Source: Dyella japonica DSM 16301
Lineage (GTDB): Bacteria > Pseudomonadota > Gammaproteobacteria > Xanthomonadales > Rhodanobacteraceae
Assembly: GCF_001010355.1 (NCBI RefSeq)
Contig: NZ_JPLA01000002.1
Span: forward strand, 37,309-101,308
Direction of reading: 5' to 3'
DNA length: 64,000 bases
Numbering within the stretch: the stretch's first letter is position 1; each line of letters starts with the position of its first letter. Under the pieces are notes generated by a model. That model was given only the letters and a program-made list of their open reading frames with translations. It made no database searches and was not told the origin of the DNA. This document shows, piece by piece, positions 8,517-17,011 of this stretch. A program made the position numbers and the translations under genes.

Positions 8517-9926
8517 TTACATTTCCTTCTTGGCCTTGGTCAGCAGCTGATCGAGCAGCGCGATGGCCAGGTCGATTTCTTCGTGCGTGATGTCCAGCGA
8601 CGGCGCGAAGGTGATCACGTTCTTGTACCAGCCACCCACGTCGAGCACGAGGCCGATCTTCTTGCCGTTGTGCTCCAGGTCGCCGGCCAGACCGATGTCG
8701 ACCATCTTGTCGAGCAGCGCCTTGTTCGGCGTGAAGCCGTCGTCGGTGCAGATCTCGGCGCGCATCGCCAGACCCAGGCCGTCGACGTCGCCGATTTCCT
8801 TGTGGCGCTTCTGCAGGTCGCGCAGGCCTTCGAGGAAGTGCGCGCCCTTCTTCGGCACGCTGGTCTCGTAGTCCAGCTCGTAACCCATCTTGATCACTTC
8901 CAGACCCAGCGCGGTGCCGAGCGGGTTGGAGTTGAACGTCGAATGGGTGGAGCCCGGCGGGAAGATGGTCGGGTTGATCAGCTCTTCGCGCGCCCACAGG
9001 CCCGACAGCGGGTTCAAGCCGTTGGTCAGCGCCTTGCCGAACACGATGATGTCCGGCGTCACGCCGAAGTGCTCGATCGACCACAGCTTGCCGGTGCGCC
9101 AGAAACCCATCTGGATTTCGTCGACCACCATCAGGATGCCGTACTGGTCCAGCACCTTCTTCAGGTCCTTGAAGAAGTTCATCGGCGGCAGCACGTAGCC
9201 GCCGGTGCCCTGGATCGGCTCGACGTAGAACGCGGCGTACTCAGCCTGATTGACCTTGGGATCCCACACGCCGTTGTATTCGGTTTCGAACAGGCGGGCG
9301 AACTGGCGCACGCAGGCATCGGAATATTCTTCCGGCGTCATGCCCTTGGGGCGACGGAACGGATACGGGAACGGCACGAACATCGCGCGCTCGCCGAAGT
9401 GGCCGAAGCGACGACGGTAGCGGTAGCTGGACGTGATCGACGAAGCACCCAGGGTACGACCGTGGTAGCCGCCCTCGAAGGCGAACATCAGGCTCTTGCC
9501 GCCGGTGTAGTTGCGCACAAGCTTGAGCGAATCTTCCACCGCCTGCGCGCCGCCGACGTTGAAGTGCACGCGGCCCTTCAGGCCGAACTTCTGCTGCGCA
9601 TCGACGGCGATGGTCTTGGCCAGCTCGATGCGGGTCTGGTGCAGGTACTGCGAAGCGACCTGCGGCAGCACGTCGATCTGGTTCTTCAGCGTGTCATTGA
9701 GGCGCTTGTTGCCGTAACCGAAGTTGACGGCCGAGTACCACATCTGCAGATCGAGGAAGCGCGTGCCAGCGGTGTCGATCATCCAGCTGCCTTCGCCGTG
9801 GCGGAAGATCTTCGGCGGATCGACGTAATGCACGGTGTCGCCAAAGGAGCTCCACTGGGCCTCATCGGCCAGCAGCTGGGCGTCGGGAATGACCACGCCA
9901 GCGGCGTTCTTGTCGTAAGCGTTCAT
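8517..9926 (-). CDS. Class III PLP-dependent aminotransferase
   Basis: Fold-type I transaminase of the class III (ornithine/GABA aminotransferase) group, 469 residues, a normal length. The N-terminal part carries the substrate-site segment (HFNVGGAQAVEDSLKL), the middle GGYHGRTLGAS, the cofactor aspartate region MVVDEIQMGF, and the Schiff-base lysine in FGKALTNG (about K298). The C-terminal small domain is complete. It follows the HAD-IB phosphatase gene by 48 bp on the same strand, so both are probably one operon and may act on one metabolite, a phosphorylated and then aminated intermediate (inference). The amino donor and acceptor cannot be told from sequence; generic aspartate aminotransferase family labels are not informative. 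Confidence 0.88.
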   Translation of the reverse strand: MNAYDKNAAGVVIPDAQLLADEAQWSSFGDTVHYVDPPKIFRHGEGSWMIDTAGTRFLDLQMWYSAVNFGYGNKRLNDTLKNQIDVLPQVASQYLHQTRIELAKTIAVDAQQKFGLKGRVHFNVGGAQAVEDSLKLVRNYTGGKSLMFAFEGGYHGRTLGASSITSSYRYRRRFGHFGERAMFVPFPYPFRRPKGMTPEEYSDACVRQFARLFETEYNGVWDPKVNQAEYAAFYVEPIQGTGGYVLPPMNFFKDLKKVLDQYGILMVVDEIQMGFWRTGKLWSIEHFGVTPDIIVFGKALTNGLNPLSGLWAREELINPTIFPPGSTHSTFNSNPLGTALGLEVIKMGYELDYETSVPKKGAHFLEGLRDLQKRHKEIGDVDGLGLAMRAEICTDDGFTPNKALLDKMVDIGLAGDLEHNGKKIGLVLDVGGWYKNVITFAPSLDITHEEIDLAIALLDQLLTKAKKEM

Positions 9927-9974
9927 CAGGAAATCCGGAATAGATCAGCAAGAGGTTGAACCGGCGAGGCCGGT

Positions 9975-10679
9975 TCAGGGGATGGTGACGGCCAGGGCGG
10001 GCTCGCCAGGCGTGTGTTCGGCCAGCAGGCTGCCGTCGAGCAGACGGGGCAGCAGCTCCAGCGCATCCTCGAAGCCGGTGATCGGCACATAGGGGATGCC
10101 GGCGGCGCGGCAATGCTCGATCAGGCGATGCTTGGCGAACACGAAATCGACGCGGTCAGCCGCGCAGAAGTCCGAAGCGCCGTCGCCGATCAGCAAGGTC
10201 TTGGTGCCCGTCTTGGCGGCCTGGGCCGCCACGGCGCACTTGCACGTGCCGCTGCGGCAACCGTCCGCCTGGAACGGCGAGGTCAGCTGCCACTGACGCG
10301 GCGGCGTGGCCGGAGCCAGGTGATTGGCGGCCAGCGGCAGATCGTCCAGGCCGTAGCGGCCGAGGATCTTGTGGATGGCGTAGTCGAGGCCGTCGCTCAC
10401 CACCCGCAGCGGGGTCGACAACTCGCGCGTCTTGGCCACGAAGGCCGGGAACGCGTGGTCGATCCACAGCGAGGAGAGATGCTTGTCCAGCTCGTCCTGG
10501 GTCATGTCCAGCAGACCCACCTGCCCGGTCATGCATTCGCGCGAGCCGATGCGGCCGGCACGCCAATCCTGCTCCAGCGTTTCCCAGCCGGGACGGCCGA
10601 AACGGTCGAGCAGGGAGTCGATCACGTCCTCGACGGAAATGGTGCCGTCGAAATCGCAGAGGATGGTCCAGCCTGTCAC
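9975..10679 (-). CDS. HAD-IB family phosphatase, MtnX-like
   Basis: Haloacid-dehalogenase phosphatase of the MtnX/phosphoserine-phosphatase type. The nucleophile motif DFDGTIS sits at residues 9-15, a conserved Ser (RVVSDGLD) in the middle, and the metal-binding GDGASDFCAA near the end. A cysteine-containing stretch (CRSGTCKCA) lies in the second half. Start chosen at GTG 10679 because GGCGGAG lies 9 bases upstream; an upstream in-frame TTG at 10697 lacks any ribosome site. It heads a two-gene operon with the class III aminotransferase. MtnX itself acts in methionine salvage, but no other salvage gene is nearby, so the substrate is unassigned. Confidence 0.82.
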   Translation of the reverse strand: MTGWTILCDFDGTISVEDVIDSLLDRFGRPGWETLEQDWRAGRIGSRECMTGQVGLLDMTQDELDKHLSSLWIDHAFPAFVAKTRELSTPLRVVSDGLDYAIHKILGRYGLDDLPLAANHLAPATPPRQWQLTSPFQADGCRSGTCKCAVAAQAAKTGTKTLLIGDGASDFCAADRVDFVFAKHRLIEHCRAAGIPYVPITGFEDALELLPRLLDGSLLAEHTPGEPALAVTIP

Positions 10680-10913
10680 TCGGTGCAGCTCCGCCAATGC
10701 AGTGTGGAGATAAGACTAGAAAGACACCCCTTTCGGCCCCCTTTCTTTCCGAAAGAAGCTGCGCGGACGTCTTCATTCAGACAGACTTCCTCTTCACCCC
10801 ATAAGCCAGTTGTAGGGAAGGTCCGGTATCCTTTGCCAACCCCGGATCGCAGCGTCGATCGAACCCCCAGGAATTTCGTGCTTCATCGTCGAAACAACCC
10901 GGATCTGCCGAAC

Positions 10914-12362
10914 ATGGAAGCTGCACCTCGCCGGGATCGCCATCCACTGATGAACGCCCTGCTGGCGTGTGGACTTGCGGTACTGGCCGGCTGCTCGGTG
11001 GCCCCGCTGCCCGAGCTCAAGCCGCCCGTCCCCGAGACCTGGCGCAATGCGCCGGCCGGCGTGGCGCCGCCCTCCGCCGACCTCAAGGGTTGGTGGACGG
11101 CGCTGGGCGATCCTGCGCTGGACGCGCTGATCGATCGCGCCCTGCAGAACAACCTGGATGTTGCCCAGGCCGCCGAGCGCCTGCGCGCCGCCCGCACCCT
11201 GAACCACCACGCCCGCGATCCCTACCTGCCCAGCCTGCATGGGCGCACCAACGACGTGATCGATCCGGATACCACCGCTTCGTATTTCGTGGTCGGCTTC
11301 GATGCCGTATGGGAGCTTCCCCTGTTTGGCGCCTGGCAGAGCAGCAAGCGCGCGGCCCAAGGACAGGAAAATAGTGCGGTCGCCGCGTTGCGCGGCGCCC
11401 AGGTGTCCCTGGTCGCCGAAGTCAGCCGTCGCTGGATCGAATTGCGCACCGCCCAACAGCAAGCCCAGTTGTTGGGCGGCGTGCGTGATGCCCTGCAGGA
11501 AAAGCTGCGACTGCAGCAGGTCCGCGCTCAGCTGAAGCTGGTGGCGCCCGCCGACATCGCCAAGACCCAGGCGGAGCTGGCCCGTTCCGAGGCCGCGCTC
11601 ACCGAGCCCCAGCAGACCATCATCGCCTGCGTGCAACAACTGGCCGTGCTGATGGGTCAGCCCGAGCCCGATCCAGCCTGGCTCACGCCCGGCCCGCAAC
11701 CGCAGCTGGGCGCGTGGCAGCTGACCACCGCGCCCGCCGACATGCTGCGTGCACGTCCGGAAATCGCCAGCGCGGAGGCCGAGGTGCTGCGCGCCGCCGG
11801 CGATCTGGGCATGAGTCGCGCGGACATCTATCCGCATATCGGCCTGGGCGCGTCGCTGCAATGGTCGACCAATATTCTGTCCAACTACCGCGCGCACACC
11901 GGCGAAGCCATTTCCTCGTTCGGCCCGATCATCGACGTGCCCTTGTTCGACTGGGGGCAGCGCGTGGCCGCGGCGCACGCCAAGGATCATCAGCTGAAGG
12001 CCGCCGTCTACGCCTATCGCCAGGCGGTGTTGCAAGGCGTCGCGGAAGCGGAAACCGCGATGGGTGATCTGGAGCAGTCGCGCGCACGCGAGGACGCCAC
12101 ACAGCGCGCCAGCGTCGCACTGGACGGCACCATCGCCGCCCTGCGCAAGCGTGAGGAACTCAACCTGGGCAGCAAGCTCGACGTGCAGGACGGCCTGATC
12201 GAAAACCAGCGTGCGCAGCTTGAACTGGTCAGCGCCATCGCCGCGCGCGACCTCGCCTATGTCTCGCTGTACAAGGCCCTGGGCGGCGCACCGATGTCCA
12301 ACCCGCCGCTGCCTTCGGACGCGCCCGTGTCGGACGTGCCCGTGGCAAAGGGCACGGACTGA
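10914..12362 (+). CDS. Outer membrane efflux lipoprotein, NodT/TolC family
   Basis: Outer-membrane channel of a tripartite exporter. About 482 residues, with a lipoprotein-type signal (MNALLACGLAVLAGC, Cys at residue 15 of the ATG at 10950; the ATG at 10914 adds 12 residues and is used here, but either could be right). Two homologous OEP repeats are visible: WWTALGDPALDALIDRAL with AAERLRAART, and the second with RADIYPHIGLGASLQW and FDWGQRVAAAHAKD. Its stop overlaps the next start (TGATG). It is the first gene of a five-gene operon with an ABC permease, ATPase, HlyD adaptor and MipA-like protein. Confidence 0.88.
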   Translation: MEAAPRRDRHPLMNALLACGLAVLAGCSVAPLPELKPPVPETWRNAPAGVAPPSADLKGWWTALGDPALDALIDRALQNNLDVAQAAERLRAARTLNHHARDPYLPSLHGRTNDVIDPDTTASYFVVGFDAVWELPLFGAWQSSKRAAQGQENSAVAALRGAQVSLVAEVSRRWIELRTAQQQAQLLGGVRDALQEKLRLQQVRAQLKLVAPADIAKTQAELARSEAALTEPQQTIIACVQQLAVLMGQPEPDPAWLTPGPQPQLGAWQLTTAPADMLRARPEIASAEAEVLRAAGDLGMSRADIYPHIGLGASLQWSTNILSNYRAHTGEAISSFGPIIDVPLFDWGQRVAAAHAKDHQLKAAVYAYRQAVLQGVAEAETAMGDLEQSRAREDATQRASVALDGTIAALRKREELNLGSKLDVQDGLIENQRAQLELVSAIAARDLAYVSLYKALGGAPMSNPPLPSDAPVSDVPVAKGTD

Positions 12363-13495
12363 TGGTCGCGCTGGCACGCAAGACGCTCATCTACGAATGG
12401 CGCCGCTTTCTGCCGGCGATCCTCGCCGTCGGCTTCGCCGGCCTGCTGCAGCTGCTGCAGGCTGCGCTGGTGCTCGGCATCTTCGGCAGCGCCAGCGTGT
12501 ACATCACCGGATCGTCGGCGGATTTGTGGGCGGGCTATCCGGGCACGCAGAGCGTGAACCTCGGCCGCTCGATCGATTCGGGCGTGGAAATGCGACTGCG
12601 CATGGACCCGGCTGTCACCGCGGTGGAACCGTTCCACTGGGTCGATGCCGACTGGCGCGGACCCAGCGATACGGGCGGCGTGTCGGTGTTCGTCTCCGGC
12701 ATCAATGCACGCCCCGACGGCATGCTGTTCGCCCATGCCCTGCCGCCTGCCTTGCGTGCACGCTTGAACGAACCCGATGCCGTCATCGTCGATCGCGCCG
12801 ACCTCGACAGCCTCGGCGTCAAGGTGGGCAATAGCGCCGTCATCAATGGCCATCGCGTGCGCGTGGTCGGCGTGAGCAGCGGCTTGCGCGCGCTCGGCGG
12901 CGTGAACGTGGTGGCTTCGCTGGCCACCGCGGCCGAACTCGATACGGATCCATCCAACGCCAACCGCATGACGTATTTCGTGGCGAAGCTGCGCAACCCG
13001 GCTGCGGCCGACGATGTCGCGGCGCGCCTGCGCGGCAATGGTGCGTTCGGCAAGTACGACGTGTGGACCGCGCAGGATTTTGCCCGTCGCTCGCAGCTTT
13101 ACTGGATGTTCGACACCGGCGCCGGCGCCGGCGTGTTGTTCCTTGCCGGCATCGTGTTCCTAGTCGGCGCCGTGATCACCAGCCAGACCCTGGTCGCCGC
13201 CGTGATCGGCTCGGTGCGCGAATACGCCACGCTCAACGCGCTGGGCGTCGGCGTGGGCGCGCTGCGTCGGGTGGTGATGGAACAGGCGTTCTGGGTGGGG
13301 GCGCTAGGCCTGGTCGGCAGCACCGTGCTCGGCGCCATTGCGCTGGCCATTGCGCGCAGCCGCAGCGTGCCGGTGGCGCTCGATCCATGGACCACGCTGG
13401 CCTGCCTCGCGCTGGGCATGGGCCTGGCCATCGTCTCCGGCCTGGCCGCCATGCGCAGCCTGCGCCGCGCCGATCCTGCCACGTTGTTGAGGTAA
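12362..13495 (+). CDS. ABC transporter permease, DevC/MacB-like (FtsX fold)
   Basis: Inner-membrane permease of an ABC efflux pump, 377 residues. One membrane helix follows the N-terminal basic stretch (about residues 15-40), then a large periplasmic domain, then three helices near the C-terminus (GAGAGVLFLAGIVFLVGAV; VVMEQAFWVGALGLVGST; WTTLACLALGMGLAIVSGL), ending in a short basic tail. This 1+3 arrangement is that of MacB/DevC permeases, which push substrate from the periplasm through the adaptor to the outer membrane. The ATPase is separate (next gene). Start codon overlaps the preceding stop by one base. Confidence 0.88.
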   Translation: MVALARKTLIYEWRRFLPAILAVGFAGLLQLLQAALVLGIFGSASVYITGSSADLWAGYPGTQSVNLGRSIDSGVEMRLRMDPAVTAVEPFHWVDADWRGPSDTGGVSVFVSGINARPDGMLFAHALPPALRARLNEPDAVIVDRADLDSLGVKVGNSAVINGHRVRVVGVSSGLRALGGVNVVASLATAAELDTDPSNANRMTYFVAKLRNPAAADDVAARLRGNGAFGKYDVWTAQDFARRSQLYWMFDTGAGAGVLFLAGIVFLVGAVITSQTLVAAVIGSVREYATLNALGVGVGALRRVVMEQAFWVGALGLVGSTVLGAIALAIARSRSVPVALDPWTTLACLALGMGLAIVSGLAAMRSLRRADPATLLR

Positions 13496-13498
13496 GCG

Positions 13499-14248
13499 AT
13501 GAGCGCGCAGCCACAGGCCATGCCTACGGTGTCGTTGCAGGCACGCAACGTCACCAAGTCGTTCTCGTCGGGACCGATTCACCACACCGTGCTGCACGAC
13601 CTCACGCTGGACGTGCATGCCGGCGAACTGACCCTCATCTCCGGTCCGTCCGGCTGCGGCAAGAGCACCCTGCTCGCCATCCTCAGCGGCCTGCAGGCGG
13701 CCGACAGCGGCCATGTGATGGCGCTGGGCCAGGAGCTGGGCGTGCTCGGAATGCGCGAGCTTGAGCGCTTTCGACTGCTGCATACCGGTTTCGTGTTCCA
13801 GGGCTTCAATCTGTTCCCCGCGCTCAATGCGCTGGAACAGGTGGAGCTGCCGCTGAGCTATCTCGGCCTTCCGCCAGGCGAAGCCCGCCGTCGCGCCGTC
13901 GCGTCGCTGGAAGAAGTCGGCATGGGCCCGCGCATGGAGCTACGCCCGTCCGAACTTTCCGGCGGCGAAAAGCAGCGCGTGGCGATTGCCCGCGCGCTCG
14001 CCAAGGAGCCGGGGCTGCTGTTTGCCGACGAGCCCACCAGCGCGCTCGACGCCGCGAACGGTCAGATCGTCATCGATATTCTTCACCGCATTGCACGCAC
14101 GCACGGCACCACCGTGTTGTGCGTCAGCCACGATCCCCGGCTGGTGGGCCACGCGGACCGCGTGCTCGCCATGGAAGATGGCCGTATCCTTAGTGACCGT
14201 GTGCCCTCCGCGACATTGACGTCGGGGCACGAGGAACCCTCTGCATGA
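13499..14248 (+). CDS. ABC transporter ATP-binding protein, MacB/LolD type
   Basis: ATPase subunit that pairs with the adjacent DevC/MacB-like permease, 249 residues. Walker A GPSGCGKST, Q-loop FVFQGFNLFP, signature LSGGEKQRVAIARAL, Walker B GLLFADEPTSALD and the switch His (VSHDPRL) are all present, so it should be active. It begins 3 bases after the permease stop and overlaps the adaptor start by ATGA. DevA/LolD/MacB ATPases are closely alike; the neighbours point to export rather than lipoprotein sorting. Confidence 0.92.
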   Translation: MSAQPQAMPTVSLQARNVTKSFSSGPIHHTVLHDLTLDVHAGELTLISGPSGCGKSTLLAILSGLQAADSGHVMALGQELGVLGMRELERFRLLHTGFVFQGFNLFPALNALEQVELPLSYLGLPPGEARRRAVASLEEVGMGPRMELRPSELSGGEKQRVAIARALAKEPGLLFADEPTSALDAANGQIVIDILHRIARTHGTTVLCVSHDPRLVGHADRVLAMEDGRILSDRVPSATLTSGHEEPSA

Positions 14249-15183
14249 CCTTGCGCCCGCTACATTCCCTGCTTGCCCTGGTGCTGGTGGCACCCGTGCT
14301 GGCTGCCTGCTCGCATGACGACAGCGGCAAGTCGAACGCCACCAGCGCACCCGCTGCCACGTATGCGGCGGTGGCGCGTGGCCGTGTCGATATCGAAGGC
14401 GGCCTGCTCAAGCTCAGCATGCCGCGCGAAGGGGTGGTAGCCGACATCAAGGTGCGCGAAGGCGACCATGTGAAGAAGGGCCAGGTACTGGCCGTGCTCG
14501 ACACCAAGCCGGCACAGCTTGCCGTGAGCGCCGCCGAAGCCGAGCAGAAGCAAGCCAGGGCGCAGGGCAGCCTGCTGGAAGCGCGCCTGAAGGCTGCACA
14601 GCAACGCGCCACGCGATTGCAGGCAGCCGCTGCAGCCGGTGCGGGTGATGGCCAGACTGCCGATGACGCCAAGGACGCCGCCACCCAGCTGCAAGGCGAG
14701 CTCGACAACGCGCGCGCCGCCGACGCCATGGCGGCACAGAAACTGGAAGCCGCGCGCTATGAACTGGCGCAGCGCAGCCTGGTGGCGCCGGTGGACGCGC
14801 AGATTGTCGAGCGCGATATCCAGCCCGGCGCCACGGTGTCGCCGCAAGGCGGCGCGGCCTTCGTGCTGCTGCCGGAAGGCGCGCGCATCGTGCGTGCCGA
14901 ACTCAACGAATCGTTCGTGAGCGCCGTGCATGAAGGCATGCATGCCCAGGTCGTGGACGACAGCGGCAGCGGTGTGCCGACGTTGGGCGCACACGTGCAG
15001 CGCATCGGCACCGTGTTCGGTCCCAGCGCGCTGGAAGAGGATCCGCTGATCCGCGCCAACACCCGCACGGTCGAATGCGTGCTGGTGTTCGATCAAACGC
15101 CGCCGCCGTCGCTGCGCATCGGCCAGCGCGTGATCGTGCAGTTCGGCGACAACGCAGGCGTGCGCGCCAAACCCGGCGCGTGA
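14245..15183 (+). CDS. HlyD/RND-type periplasmic adaptor (membrane fusion) lipoprotein
   Basis: Adaptor that bridges the ABC permease and the outer membrane channel. 312 residues with a lipoprotein signal (ALVLVAPVLAACSHDD). Then follow the first half of a lipoyl domain (PREGVVADIKVREGDHVKKG), a long alanine-rich coiled-coil hairpin (about residues 90-170, LAVSAAEAEQKQARAQ onward), the second lipoyl half (LVAPVDAQIVERDIQPGA), and a beta-barrel. ATGA overlap with the ATPase gene and a GTGA overlap with the next gene show strong translational coupling. Confidence 0.9.
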   Translation: MTLRPLHSLLALVLVAPVLAACSHDDSGKSNATSAPAATYAAVARGRVDIEGGLLKLSMPREGVVADIKVREGDHVKKGQVLAVLDTKPAQLAVSAAEAEQKQARAQGSLLEARLKAAQQRATRLQAAAAAGAGDGQTADDAKDAATQLQGELDNARAADAMAAQKLEAARYELAQRSLVAPVDAQIVERDIQPGATVSPQGGAAFVLLPEGARIVRAELNESFVSAVHEGMHAQVVDDSGSGVPTLGAHVQRIGTVFGPSALEEDPLIRANTRTVECVLVFDQTPPPSLRIGQRVIVQFGDNAGVRAKPGA

Positions 15184-15974
15184 TTCGTATCGGCATGCTG
15201 ATGCGCCGTGTTGCCGCCAGCGTGCTGCTATCCGGCTGTGCGCTGTGCTCGATGGCCAGCGCGGACGACGCGACCGAAGGTCCGAACATCATTCTCGGTG
15301 CAGGCGTGCAGCGCATGCCGGCCTGGCTCGGTTCCAGCGATCACCGCGACCAACCCGTGCCTTATATCGATGCCGAGCTGCCCTGGCACATCACGCTCTC
15401 GACGCTCGATGGCCTGACCGTGGATTTCATCCACAGCGGCAAGTGGCATGGCGGCCTTTACGGCAACTACCTGTGGGGACGCGATCGCGACGAGCTGGGG
15501 CCCAAGCTGGGCGGCATCGTCGATTCGCTGTCGCCGCGCATCAATGGCGGCGGTTATCTGGAATACCAGGCCACCACGCAATTCAGCGTGGGCGGCAATC
15601 TGGCGCATGACACGCAGGGTGCCGGCGCCTACCTCAACCTGTATGCGGACTACGACCTGCCCGTCATCGGTTACCTCAACCATAGCCTTGAGCTGCAATG
15701 GCAGGCGATGAACGGGCCGGCGATGCGTCGCTACTTTGGCGTATCGCCCGAGCAGGCCAGTAGGCTCGACATCGCACCGTGGTCACCCGATGCCGGCGGC
15801 CAACAGATCTCGCTCGAATACGACGCGTATATGCCGACCAGCCTGCATACCGGCTTCGCCGTGGCGATCAATTACACGCGCCTGCTCGGCGATGCCTCCG
15901 GCAGTCCGCTGGTGCGCAGCTTTGGTTCGCCCAACCAGCTCACCACGACGCTGGCCTTCGTCTACCGCCTCTGA
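15180..15974 (+). CDS. MipA/OmpV family outer membrane protein
   Basis: Predicted outer-membrane beta-barrel of the MipA/OmpV family, about 264 residues, with an N-terminal signal (AASVLLSGCALCSMASA) and the family opening NIILGAGVQRMPAWLGSSDH. Its last residues, TLAFVYRL, do not end in a terminal aromatic. MipA was first described as a scaffold between murein synthase and hydrolase; other members are linked to porin-like or stress roles. Start taken at GTG 15180, whose GTGA overlaps the adaptor stop; ATGs at 15195 or 15201 are alternatives. It is the last gene of the efflux operon, which suggests a role with the exporter. Confidence 0.82.
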   Translation: MIRIGMLMRRVAASVLLSGCALCSMASADDATEGPNIILGAGVQRMPAWLGSSDHRDQPVPYIDAELPWHITLSTLDGLTVDFIHSGKWHGGLYGNYLWGRDRDELGPKLGGIVDSLSPRINGGGYLEYQATTQFSVGGNLAHDTQGAGAYLNLYADYDLPVIGYLNHSLELQWQAMNGPAMRRYFGVSPEQASRLDIAPWSPDAGGQQISLEYDAYMPTSLHTGFAVAINYTRLLGDASGSPLVRSFGSPNQLTTTLAFVYRL

Positions 15975-15990
15975 GCAGGGCGCTGTCGCT

Positions 15991-16311
15991 TCAGCGGTCG
16001 TCGCGTGTCCAGATCTGGCCGTCGACTTCGTGCACCGGAAAACTAGCGATCGGTTCGTACGCGGGCGGGCAGGTGACGGCGCCCGTGCGCACGTCGAAGC
16101 GCGCCCCGTGACGCGGACATTCCACTTCGAAACCGTGCACCTCGCCGCCGGCGAGATCGCCGCCATCGTGGCTGCAGACGTCTTCGATGGCGTAGAGATC
16201 GCCGTCGATGTTGTAGACGGCGATGGCAGTGTCGCCGTCCCATACCACCTTGAATTCGCCCGGCAACATCTCGCTGCGCGTGCCCACGAAGATCCAGTCG
16301 GCGAGATTCAT
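15991..16311 (-). CDS. Rieske [2Fe-2S] ferredoxin-like protein
   Basis: Small soluble electron carrier of the kind that serves non-heme oxygenases, 106 residues. The Rieske ligands are in place: C46-x-H48 (CSHDGG) and C65-x2-H68 (CPRHGA). Start chosen at MNLADWIFVG because homologues of this type begin here, and the ATG forms an ATGA overlap with the GNAT stop. No oxygenase or reductase is adjacent. It lies in the vicinity of the suf iron-sulfur genes but is separated from them by the M13 peptidase on the other strand. Confidence 0.88.
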   Translation of the reverse strand: MNLADWIFVGTRSEMLPGEFKVVWDGDTAIAVYNIDGDLYAIEDVCSHDGGDLAGGEVHGFEVECPRHGARFDVRTGAVTCPPAYEPIASFPVHEVDGQIWTRDDR

Positions 16312-16856
16312 GCGTACACCTCGCCCAAGGGCTTGCTCATGCACACGAAGTGCAGGTCATCGCGGCGCGGAAGGCCGCAGCGTTCATCGCCATAGGGGAA
16401 TGGCAGCGTTTCGCCAGTGAGCTGGTAGCCGCGGCGTTCGTACCAGGCGATCAGTTCGGCACGCTGCACGATCACCGTCATGCGCATGGTCGGCACCTGC
16501 CACGAGGCGTGCGCCACGCGCTCGGCTTCGGCCAGCAGGGCTCGACCGATGCCGCCCATCTGCAACTCGGGATTCACCGCGAACATGCCGAAGTAACCGG
16601 CGCCGCCCTGCCGCTCGATATGGCAGCAGGCGAGCAGGACGCCGTCGCGCTCGGCCAGCAGGATCTTGCTGCCGTCGCGGCCGATCAGCTCGGACACGCT
16701 TTGCGGATCGGTGCGCTGCCCGTCCAGCAGATGGCTTTCGGTGGTCCAGCCGCGCTGGCCGGATTCGCCGCGGTAAGCCGATTCGACGAGGGCCACCACG
16801 GCCGGCACGTCGGCGGCCATAGCGGTGCGATAAAGGAGTTCAGACGCGGTAATCAT
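16308..16856 (-). CDS. GNAT family N-acetyltransferase
   Basis: Acetyl-CoA dependent acetyltransferase, 182 residues. Visible: the N-terminal strand-helix (LYRTAMAADVPAVVALVE), motif A with the CoA loop (MFAVNPELQMGGIGRALLAEAE) and motif B (LIAWYERRGYQLTGE). Start set at ATG 16856 (MITASELLYR). Its last codons overlap the Rieske gene by ATGA, so the two form an operon transcribed divergently from the M13 peptidase. The substrate cannot be predicted. Confidence 0.85.
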   Translation of the reverse strand: MITASELLYRTAMAADVPAVVALVESAYRGESGQRGWTTESHLLDGQRTDPQSVSELIGRDGSKILLAERDGVLLACCHIERQGGAGYFGMFAVNPELQMGGIGRALLAEAERVAHASWQVPTMRMTVIVQRAELIAWYERRGYQLTGETLPFPYGDERCGLPRRDDLHFVCMSKPLGEVYA

Positions 16857-17011
16857 TCCCACATGATACCGCCCACCGGCGGATCGCACCGCACAATGAC
16901 CTTCGACACTGTCGGCTCCCTGACAGCCCTGCCTAGCCTGTGGATTGGGGCCGAGCGCCCTGCGTATGACCACGACCGGATGCATGCCACGCATCCCACC
17001 AGGGAGACTCC

